Assembly (NCBI GenBank): GCA_903907885.1
Contig: CAIVPY010000201.1
Span: forward strand, 1-6,109
Direction of reading: 5' to 3'
Length of the DNA: 6,109 nt
Source: an uncultured Bacteroidota bacterium
Lineage (GTDB): Bacteria > Bacteroidota > Bacteroidia > UKL13-3
Shown piece by piece: positions 1 through 5,553 of this stretch (the first letter of the stretch is position 1; every line of letters begins with the position of its first letter). The notes under the pieces were generated by a model. It was given only the letters and a program-made list of their open reading frames with translations. It was not told the origin of the DNA and did no database searches. A program made the translations under genes and the position numbers.

Positions 1-1
1 A

Positions 2-1015
2 CTACTTCATAATATTTATTACCATTTATCAGGTGGTATTTCCTCAATTGGTATCAGAGATAGACAGTCAGATAACCATTACACCAACACCTATATTGAT
101 GGCACAGCCTCGCTTTATATGATGCCATTTTTTGAGTCATCAGATTTTAAAATATTTGCAGGACTTAGACCTTATTATTTAGTTTCAAGTGTAAGCGAGA
201 AATTTAGAGACGGAGATTATATTATTGATAATAATAATTCAATCAATAATAATCATTCAGGAGATATTGGGCTAACTGGAAATATGGGTGTTTCAGTTGC
301 TTTAAGTAGTATAATTAATTTAGAACTCAAATATAATCACAGCTTTGATAATGTTAGTACCACATCCACTTACATTAATGGTCGCCAATCAACCGTGGAG
401 CTAACACTAAGTATTAGTGCTACAGGTATTAGAAACAAGGTATATAATAAAGAAATTTCTACGTTTGAGTATATCAATAAGTTGCACAAAGGCAATTTAT
501 TTGTGATGTTGCCAACTGTTAATAAAGGCGAAATAGATGCGTTGAATAATTCTGGTCGTTCAAGTCAAATTCCAAATTTGTTTCTTGAAATTAATCAAGC
601 AAATACTTTGGTAATGAAAGCCTTTAAAACAGATTTTGATTTTTGTTCGGTTGTGTTTTTTTACGATACCAATGCTTATAAAGTTTCAAATAATGTTTTT
701 GGTGATATTTTCTTTGATTACGATGGAAAGCCAATCAATTCCGAAAATATTCGTACTAATAACTTTTTTGTTGCTTCTTTTTGCGAAGATGTATCAAGCA
801 TCTCACATAAACTCGATTTTGGTTTGTTTGTCTATGACGATAAAATAATTCACTTAGGCAAACCCTTTAACACACAACAAAACCAATTTAATATGTTTAC
901 AGGAGGCGATCCTATAAATTATCTTAGAAAAAGACTCAATGTGCTTTCATATAAAGATTATTCAATTAAAGTTTCAAAGCTAAATAGTAGGTTGCATAAA
1001 TATTCTGAAAATTAG
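2..1015 (+). CDS. 5'-truncated outer-membrane beta-barrel protein with a conserved C-terminal domain
   Basis: The frame is open from the left edge with no stop, so this is the last 337 residues of a longer protein; the ATG at 119 is internal and should not be taken as the start. Fragment residues 1 to about 142 read as amphipathic beta strands with alternating hydrophobic/aromatic and polar residues (for example TASLYMMPFF, FKIFAGLRPYYLVSS, NMGVSVALSS, STVELTLSISATG), separated by polar turns, one of them Asn-rich (DNNNSINNNH). This pattern is typical of outer-membrane barrels. From about residue 160 to the end (about base 476 on) the character changes to a soluble-looking domain with KGNLFVMLPT, a central FDFCSVVFFY, FFVASF, GLFVYDDK, and a basic end (KLNSRLHKY). 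I recall similar sequences as stand-alone exported Bacteroidota proteins of unknown function, but cannot name the family. No function is assigned beyond probable outer-membrane location. The next gene, 117 bases downstream, has its own promoter. Confidence 0.82.
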   Translation, partial: LLHNIYYHLSGGISSIGIRDRQSDNHYTNTYIDGTASLYMMPFFESSDFKIFAGLRPYYLVSSVSEKFRDGDYIIDNNNSINNNHSGDIGLTGNMGVSVALSSIINLELKYNHSFDNVSTTSTYINGRQSTVELTLSISATGIRNKVYNKEISTFEYINKLHKGNLFVMLPTVNKGEIDALNNSGRSSQIPNLFLEINQANTLVMKAFKTDFDFCSVVFFYDTNAYKVSNNVFGDIFFDYDGKPINSENIRTNNFFVASFCEDVSSISHKLDFGLFVYDDKIIHLGKPFNTQQNQFNMFTGGDPINYLRKRLNVLSYKDYSIKVSKLNSRLHKYSEN

Positions 1016-1090
1016 TTTACAAAAAGCTATGATTTTTTAGTTCATCAAGTTCAAATTCATTTGTTGTCATTCACTAAGAAAAATAGCTCT

Positions 1091-1127
1091 AAATATAAAT
1101 TTAGGTTTGTCTAAAAATTTTATATTT
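1091..1127. promoter_or_regulatory. Probable MntR operator (interrupted inverted repeat)
   Basis: Perfect 9-base outer arms AAATATAAA (1091-1099) and TTTATATTT (1119-1127) enclose inner arms TTTAG (1100-1104) and CTAAA (1111-1115), with three extra bases (1116-1118) on the right side. The core TTTAGGTTTGTCTAAA (1100-1115) resembles the known DtxR/IdeR-type consensus TTAGGTTAGCCTAACCTAA and matches an idealised TTTAGGTTAACCTAAA at 13 of 16 bases. It sits directly before a DtxR-family gene and its right arm covers the -7 element. Binding would therefore block transcription of mntR-mntH. That the encoded regulator binds here is inference. Confidence 0.6.
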
Positions 1128-1128
1128 G
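1121..1128 (+). promoter_or_regulatory. Bacteroidota -7 promoter element of the mntR-mntH operon
   Basis: TATATTTG matches the Bacteroidota -7 consensus TAnnTTTG exactly. No good -33 TTTG lies about 19 bases upstream; the TTTG at 1106-1109 is only 11 bases away and belongs to the operator core. The element ends four bases before the mntR start codon, so the transcript would begin at or within a few bases of the ATG (leaderless or nearly so). Confidence 0.5.
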
Positions 1129-1132
1129 CAGC

Positions 1133-1786
1133 ATGTATTCGTTCACGGAAGAAAATTATTTAAAAGCCATTTATAAGCTTTCAGATGTTGATGGAAATGG
1201 TGTAAGCACCAATTCCATAGCCGAAAATTTGGAAACAAAAGCGGCTTCTGTTACAGATATGATAAAAAAATTATCGAACAAGAAGCTGCTTAAATACGAA
1301 AAATACAAAGGCGTTAACCTAACCCCAAAAGGCAAAGATGTAGCCATTCAAACCATTCGCAAGCATCGAATATGGGAAGTTTTTCTGCACGAAAAACTTA
1401 AATTTGGATGGGAAGAAGTGCATGATGTGGCAGAACAATTAGAGCATATTCAATCCGAATTATTAATAAATAAATTAGACGAATTTCTTGGCTTCCCCAC
1501 TCACGACCCACATGGCGATCCCATTCCAGGCAAAAATGGGGAATTTCAAGGCAATCCTTTTGCAAGTTTGGATACCGTTGAAATACACAAAAAAGTTGTT
1601 TTGAGTGGCGTTATCAATCACTCAGTTTCTTTTTTACAGCACTTAAAAAAAATTGACTTAACACTGGGTCAACAGCTTACAATAATTGAAAGAAACGACT
1701 ATGATCAGTCATTAAAATTGATGCTCAATGATCAAGTAGAAATTTTTATAAGTAACGAAGTGGCGAAAAATATTTTGGTAAAATAG
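1133..1786 (+). CDS. mntR: Metal-dependent DtxR/MntR-family transcriptional repressor
   Basis: A 217-residue cytoplasmic regulator with the full three-domain DtxR layout. Residues about 4-65 form the winged helix (FTEENYLKAIYKL; VSTNSIAENL; SVTDMIKKL; wing around YEKYKGVNLTPKGK). Residues about 70-133 are the metal-binding and dimerisation domain (RKHRIWEVFLHEKL, FGWEEVHDVAEQLEH, DPHGDPIPG). Residues about 148-217 are an SH3-like FeoA-type domain, which Bacillus subtilis MntR lacks. By eye alignment, H78, E101, E104 and H105 match MntR ligands H77, E99, E102 and H103. Glu101 stands where iron-type DtxR/IdeR has Cys102, which favours manganese. However, MntR D8 and E11 are replaced by N8 and K11, while the DtxR ancillary ligands H79, E83 and H98 are matched by H78, E82 and H97. 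It is followed after one base by mntH, which supports a role as manganese (possibly iron) repressor of uptake. The start is fixed by the N-terminal helix and lies four bases after the -7 element. Autoregulation through the upstream inverted repeat is likely. The family call is near certain; the metal is inferred. Confidence 0.95.
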   Translation: MYSFTEENYLKAIYKLSDVDGNGVSTNSIAENLETKAASVTDMIKKLSNKKLLKYEKYKGVNLTPKGKDVAIQTIRKHRIWEVFLHEKLKFGWEEVHDVAEQLEHIQSELLINKLDEFLGFPTHDPHGDPIPGKNGEFQGNPFASLDTVEIHKKVVLSGVINHSVSFLQHLKKIDLTLGQQLTIIERNDYDQSLKLMLNDQVEIFISNEVAKNILVK

Positions 1787-1787
1787 T

Positions 1788-3659
1788 ATGCAACATTCAG
1801 ACAAATCATTGAGTGAAGTACATGAAAGTGTGAAAGTGCCAGAGAAGCAAAATCGATGGCGCACTTTCATGTCATTTATAGGACCCGCATATTTGGTAAG
1901 TGTAGGGTATATGGATCCAGGCAATTGGGCAACAGACATAGCTGGTGGCAGTAGATTTGGATATAGTTTAATTTGGGTATTACTAATGAGTAACCTAATG
2001 GCTTTACTATTACAAAGTTTAGCCGCTCGATTAGGTGTAGTAAAAGGTTGGGACTTGGCCCAAGCCAGTCGTCAGCAGTTTGGACAATGGGCTAATATTT
2101 CTTTGTATGCATTTGCCGAAATTGCCATAGCCGCTTGCGATTTGGCCGAGATAATTGGTATGGCTATTGGGCTTAATCTTTTGTTTCATTTACCTTTATT
2201 TTATGGCATTCTTATTACTGCGTTCGACACGTTTCTTCTACTACTTTTAATCAATAAAGGTATTCGCAAACTCGAACTTTTTATAGTAAGTATGGTTAGT
2301 ATTATTGGGCTATCTTTCATCACACAATTGTTCATAGTAAAGCCCGATTCTGTTGAAATTTTGAAAGGATTTATACCTAGTACTTTATCTGGGGATGCTT
2401 TGTATATAGCCATTGGTATTATAGGCGCAACTGTAATGCCTCATAATTTATACTTGCATTCTTCATTGGTTCAAACTAGAAAATTCAGAAAAGATAATTT
2501 AGGTATTAAAGCTGCTTTGCGATACAATTTTTTTGATTTAATGATAGCCTTAAATCTAGCTTTTTTTGTTAATGCTGCCATATTAATATTAGCCGCAACG
2601 GCATTTTTTACCAATGGATTTCATCAAATTAGCGATATTAAAGATGCCCATGTAATGTTAAAATCATTGTTTGGAAGTTTAGCTCCTACACTATTTGCTA
2701 TCGCTTTAATCTGCTCAGGGCAAAGCTCTACTATTACAGGCACATTGGCTGGACAAATAGTGATGGAGGGTTATTTGAATTTACGAATAAGTCCTTGGCT
2801 TCGAAGAACAATAACAAGAGCAATTGCCATTATCCCTGCGCTAATAACCATTATCTATTTTGGTGATGAAAAACTGGGTGAACTTCTGATTTTAAGTCAG
2901 GTTGTTTTGAGCTTGCAATTAGGATTTGCCATCGTTCCGCTCATCCACTTTACAAGCAATAAAAAAATTATGGGTGAATTTAGGATCTCAAACACCACTA
3001 AATATTTGGCTTGGCTTGTCGCTATCATTATCATTTCATTAAATGTAAAACTTGTTTATGATGAAGTGTCTTCATTTATTAATAATCTACATGGAAACAG
3101 TTGGATTGAAATTCCTATTTTATTAATAGTGTTATTTGCAGTATTTCTTTTAATGTACATTGTCTTCCAGCCTTTGATTATTCAGTTCAATCAAAAAACT
3201 TACTTGCCACATGGATTGGCTAGCAGAATAGAAAAAATCGAATCTTTTACTTATAATAAAATAGCTATAACACTTGATTTTTCAAATAACGACAAATCAT
3301 CTATTCAGCATGCTTTGGCTGTTGGCGGTGCCGAAGCTAAATACCTATTAATACATATAGTTGAATCAGTGGCTGCAAGCAGATATGGAGGTGAGGTGAT
3401 GGATAATGAAAGCCTAGAAGATTTGAATAACATAAACCTATATAAAACCAATTTGCTTCAACTAGGTTACGATGTGGATGTGAAACTAGGTTTTGGTAGA
3501 AGGGCAAAAAATATTGCTGAAATTTCAAAAGAAAACAATATTGAGTTGCTAGTAATGGGAGCCCATGGACATGCGGCATTAAAAGATTTTATTTTTGGCT
3601 CTACAGTTGATGCGGTAAGGCATTTGGTTAAAATTCCAGTATTGGTTGTTCGCGTATAA
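1788..3659 (+). CDS. mntH: NRAMP-family Mn2+/Fe2+ transporter with C-terminal universal stress protein (UspA) domain
   Basis: An inner-membrane, proton-coupled divalent-metal importer, 623 residues long against roughly 410-450 for ordinary MntH. Residues about 28-463 are the NRAMP core with about 12 hydrophobic segments by eye. The metal site is intact: DPGN (43-46) in segment 1 and A214 with MPHN (217-220) in segment 6. The Met of MPHN is the ligand that selects Mn/Fe over Mg or Ca in this family. After the last segment and a short linker, residues about 489-623 form a UspA domain: KIAITLDFS with D497 at the adenine-binding position, and the ATP-binding motif G-2x-G-9x-G-S complete (G591, G594, G604, S605), ending in KIPVLVVRV. 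The domain would face the cytoplasm and probably binds ATP. The gene begins one base after the mntR stop, so the two are almost certainly co-transcribed and perhaps translationally coupled, repressed together when metal is high. The reading frame is continuous through both domains, so the fusion is encoded rather than assembled from two genes. No terminator is visible after it. Confidence 0.96.
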   Translation: MQHSDKSLSEVHESVKVPEKQNRWRTFMSFIGPAYLVSVGYMDPGNWATDIAGGSRFGYSLIWVLLMSNLMALLLQSLAARLGVVKGWDLAQASRQQFGQWANISLYAFAEIAIAACDLAEIIGMAIGLNLLFHLPLFYGILITAFDTFLLLLLINKGIRKLELFIVSMVSIIGLSFITQLFIVKPDSVEILKGFIPSTLSGDALYIAIGIIGATVMPHNLYLHSSLVQTRKFRKDNLGIKAALRYNFFDLMIALNLAFFVNAAILILAATAFFTNGFHQISDIKDAHVMLKSLFGSLAPTLFAIALICSGQSSTITGTLAGQIVMEGYLNLRISPWLRRTITRAIAIIPALITIIYFGDEKLGELLILSQVVLSLQLGFAIVPLIHFTSNKKIMGEFRISNTTKYLAWLVAIIIISLNVKLVYDEVSSFINNLHGNSWIEIPILLIVLFAVFLLMYIVFQPLIIQFNQKTYLPHGLASRIEKIESFTYNKIAITLDFSNNDKSSIQHALAVGGAEAKYLLIHIVESVAASRYGGEVMDNESLEDLNNINLYKTNLLQLGYDVDVKLGFGRRAKNIAEISKENNIELLVMGAHGHAALKDFIFGSTVDAVRHLVKIPVLVVRV

Positions 3660-3664
3660 AAAAA

Positions 3665-3694
3665 TTGTATGCTTACTATGAAAGATTATTTTCG
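3665..3694 (+). promoter_or_regulatory. Promoter of the exported hypothetical gene
   Basis: TTG (3665-3667) and TATTTTCG (3687-3694; one mismatch to TAnnTTTG) are separated by 19 bases, the spacing expected for Bacteroidota -33 and -7 elements. It lies right after the mntH stop. Transcription would start near 3700, which lets the next gene be expressed separately from the metal operon. Confidence 0.5.
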
Positions 3695-3738
3695 CAACAT
3701 TAGAAATGAAAAAATACAAATTTCATACTAGCTTATCC

Positions 3739-4605
3739 ATGAAAAAACTACTCTTTATACTTTTTGTTTTCTTTAGCCTTGGTATAAAAGCGCAAAATAA
3801 AATTGATTCATTATCTATTGATAGTTTACATGATGTAGAGATTAGATTAATGGGTTTGAGTGAACGTATGATTCAATCCTACGATGAAGAAGAACGAATG
3901 ACAAGTGGTAAAAATTTTATCAGAACCCTTGTAAGGGCTATTAAAGTACAAGGCTCATACTACTATCCTTTCGATTCATTAAAGGCTGTTTCAATCATAC
4001 AGTCACCTGACAACTTGTTTAGAATAATGACCTGGAACTTGGGAACCAATGAAGAAGAGTTTCATTACTATGGATTGATACAGATGAACCCTGATAAAAT
4101 GAAAAAGATAAAAGACACCACAAATTTAAGAGCCTTTTATCCATTGATTGACCGAAGCAGCAAAATTAATAACCCTTACGACACCATAACAAGTGCTGAT
4201 TTTTGGTGGGGTTCTACCTATTACCAAATGGCTTTGAGCAAGGCTGGTAAAACCACCTTTTACACTATTTTAGGTTGGGATGGCAACACCAACAGAAGCA
4301 ATAAAAAGGTAGTTGATGTATTGACTTTTCAAAACAATAAACCTGTTTTTGGTGCACCCATATTTGATGTGAAAGGAAAGAAATTGCTAAAACGCATGAT
4401 ATGGGAATTTAGCAACCAAGCCACGATGACATTGCGTTACGAAGAGAAAAAGAATATGTTGATATACGAAAACATAGTACCTCCAAAGCCTAGCAATTTA
4501 GGTATGTACGAAACCTATTTACCCGATGGTAGCTACGATTTTATGGTATGGAAAAATGGTAAATGGCAGATAACGGGCGAACTAACAGATTTTAAAATGA
4601 AGTAA
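3739..4605 (+). CDS. Exported protein of unknown function, Bacteroidota-type
   Basis: 288 residues from the ATG at 3739. This start is preferred because it opens directly on a classical signal peptide (MKKLLFILFVFFSLGIKAQ, cleavage probably after AQ). An in-frame ATG at 3706 would add 11 residues (MKKYKFHTSLS) and cannot be excluded, since the predicted transcription start is near 3700. There is no lipobox cysteine at the cleavage site and no later membrane segment, so the product is probably periplasmic or secreted. The mature part is rich in aromatic residues: FRIMTWN (about 94-100), WWGSTYYQM (about 156-164), YTILGWDGN (about 175-183), FGAPIF (about 204-209), MIWEFS (about 220-225) and YLPDGSYDF (about 260-268). 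It reads as a beta-rich globular fold. I have an impression of similar unnamed Bacteroidota proteins but know no function. It has its own promoter and converges on fabI with no base between the two stop codons. Confidence 0.9.
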   Translation: MKKLLFILFVFFSLGIKAQNKIDSLSIDSLHDVEIRLMGLSERMIQSYDEEERMTSGKNFIRTLVRAIKVQGSYYYPFDSLKAVSIIQSPDNLFRIMTWNLGTNEEEFHYYGLIQMNPDKMKKIKDTTNLRAFYPLIDRSSKINNPYDTITSADFWWGSTYYQMALSKAGKTTFYTILGWDGNTNRSNKKVVDVLTFQNNKPVFGAPIFDVKGKKLLKRMIWEFSNQATMTLRYEEKKNMLIYENIVPPKPSNLGMYETYLPDGSYDFMVWKNGKWQITGELTDFKMK

Positions 4606-4616
4606 TTACTTCGTTT
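4595..4616. terminator. Possible bidirectional hairpin spanning two abutting stop codons
   Basis: GAAGTAATTACTTC (4599-4612) is a perfect 14-base palindrome centred on the junction of the two convergent stop codons (TAA at 4603-4605 on plus, TAA on minus at 4608-4606). In RNA the stem extends by a U-G wobble and three A-U pairs. It is AT-rich and lacks a strong U-tract on the plus side (a short ATTTT follows on the minus strand), so as an intrinsic terminator it would be weak. Confidence 0.35.
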
Positions 4617-5424
4617 CGTTAGCTAGTTCAAATACCTCGTGGCTAAAGCCAGTGTAGCTAAACCCTCCATCATGGAAAAGATTTTGCATGGTTACCATGC
4701 GACTTAAATCGCTAAACATAAGCACACAATATTCGGCACACTGCTCTGCATTTGCGTTACCCAACGGACTTAGTGCAGCAGCATAATCATAAAAATTGCC
4801 AAATCCTTTTACACCACTTCCAGCAGTAGTTAATGTAGGGCTTTGAGAAATGGTATTAATTCTAACTTTTTTTGTTTTGCCATAATGATAGCCAAAGCTA
4901 CGAGCAATACTTTCTAATAATGATTTTGCATCAGCCATTTCACTGTAATGAGAGAACACACGCTGTGCAGCAATATAGGTTAATGCCACAACCGAACCCC
5001 AGTCGTTTATAGCATCTTTCTTATAGCATGTTGCTATCAGGCGATGAAAGCTAATGGCTGAGATGTCTAAAGTTTCGTGCATAAATTTGTAATCTAAATC
5101 GGTATATGGATTACCTTTTCTAATGTTCATACTCATTCCTACAGAATGTAAAATAAAATCAATTTTACCCCCCAATATCTCCATCGACTTATCAATAAGG
5201 TTTTCCATGTCTTCGTTTTTGCTAACATCGCATGGAATTATTTTAGAATTATTACATACTGCTGCAAGGTCATTTATCTCACCCATACGCATGGCCACAG
5301 GTGCATTTGTTAGCACAAACTGAGCACCTTGCTCATGGCATTTTAAAGCCACTTGCCAAGCAATACTTTTATCATTCAATGCACCAAATATTATTCCTTT
5401 TTTTCCTTTTAATAAATTGTTCAT
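4606..5424 (-). CDS. fabI: Enoyl-[acyl-carrier-protein] reductase (NADH), FabI type
   Basis: A 272-residue short-chain dehydrogenase/reductase of normal FabI length. It catalyses the last reduction of each fatty-acid elongation cycle (trans-2-enoyl-ACP to acyl-ACP) in the cytoplasm. The N-terminal Rossmann motif is KKGIIFGALNDKSIAW (8-23), with the G-x5-SIA spacing typical of FabI rather than the usual SDR TGxxxGxG. CDVS (65-68) and LHSVGMS (92-98) line the cofactor site. The catalytic Tyr-x6-Lys is Y160 and K167 (HYSEMADAK), with the second FabI tyrosine Y150 in ALTYIAAQR. The substrate-loop region RINTISQSPTLTTAG (188-202) and the end TMQNLFHDGGFSYTG (245-259) are also typical. MADAK replaces the MGLAK of Escherichia coli FabI; I recall this as usual in Bacteroidota. 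The gene stands alone, convergent with the exported hypothetical gene and divergent from the peptidase gene. No convincing promoter is seen; the best is a -7-like TAAAATTG on the minus strand (5518-5511), without a -33 partner. Confidence 0.97.
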   Translation of the reverse strand: MNNLLKGKKGIIFGALNDKSIAWQVALKCHEQGAQFVLTNAPVAMRMGEINDLAAVCNNSKIIPCDVSKNEDMENLIDKSMEILGGKIDFILHSVGMSMNIRKGNPYTDLDYKFMHETLDISAISFHRLIATCYKKDAINDWGSVVALTYIAAQRVFSHYSEMADAKSLLESIARSFGYHYGKTKKVRINTISQSPTLTTAGSGVKGFGNFYDYAAALSPLGNANAEQCAEYCVLMFSDLSRMVTMQNLFHDGGFSYTGFSHEVFELANETK

Positions 5425-5427
5425 ATT

Positions 5428-5454
5428 CGTTCTTAGTTTTTAGTTCTTCGTTTT
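5428..5454. repeat. Short imperfect tandem repeat in the fabI leader
   Basis: CGTTCTTAGTTTT (5428-5440) and AGTTCTTCGTTTT (5442-5454) agree at 11 of 13 positions with a 14-base period. They lie just upstream of the fabI start codon and would fall in its mRNA leader. This may only reflect low sequence complexity. Confidence 0.4.
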
Positions 5455-5531
5455 GGTTAAGGTTTCTGATTCCTTATAGCCATAACTTAAATCCTTTATT
5501 TAATCAGTGGCAATTTTAATGTTTTTAACTT

Positions 5532-5539
5532 TAGATTTG
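5532..5539 (+). promoter_or_regulatory. -7 promoter element of the M1 peptidase gene
   Basis: TAGATTTG is an exact match to TAnnTTTG and lies 14 bases before the ATG at 5554, predicting a leader of only about 10 bases. No clear TTTG or TTG is found 17-21 bases upstream, so the -33 side is weak or activator-dependent. Confidence 0.45.
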
Positions 5540-5553
5540 AAAATATTTTTACA

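Noticed and set aside
119..121. ATG at 119 as the start of the first gene
   Set aside because: The frame is open upstream to the window edge and the upstream residues continue the same beta-strand pattern, so the gene is truncated rather than starting here.
1021..1038. AAAAAGCTATGATTTTTT just after the first gene as an intrinsic terminator
   Set aside because: The stem would be only A-T pairs around a loop of about seven or eight bases, with no GC pair to stabilise it.
1025..1088. AGCTAT (1025-1030) and ATAGCT (1083-1088) as a long-range hairpin
   Set aside because: Six-base arms separated by 52 bases in an AT-rich intergenic region are expected by chance.
1106..1109. TTTG as the -33 element of the mntR promoter
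   Set aside because: It is only 11 bases from the -7 element instead of about 19 and is part of the operator core.
2201..2413. Open frame on the minus strand inside mntH
   Set aside because: It is antisense to membrane segments of the transporter with no recognisable product or promoter.
5123..5323. Open frame on the plus strand opposite fabI as an antisense gene
   Set aside because: It lies wholly inside well-conserved fabI coding sequence and its product shows no domain or signal; it is a shadow frame.
5511..5518. TAAAATTG on the minus strand as a firm fabI promoter
   Set aside because: One mismatch to TAnnTTTG and no TTTG or TTG about 19 bases upstream; too weak to list as a feature.
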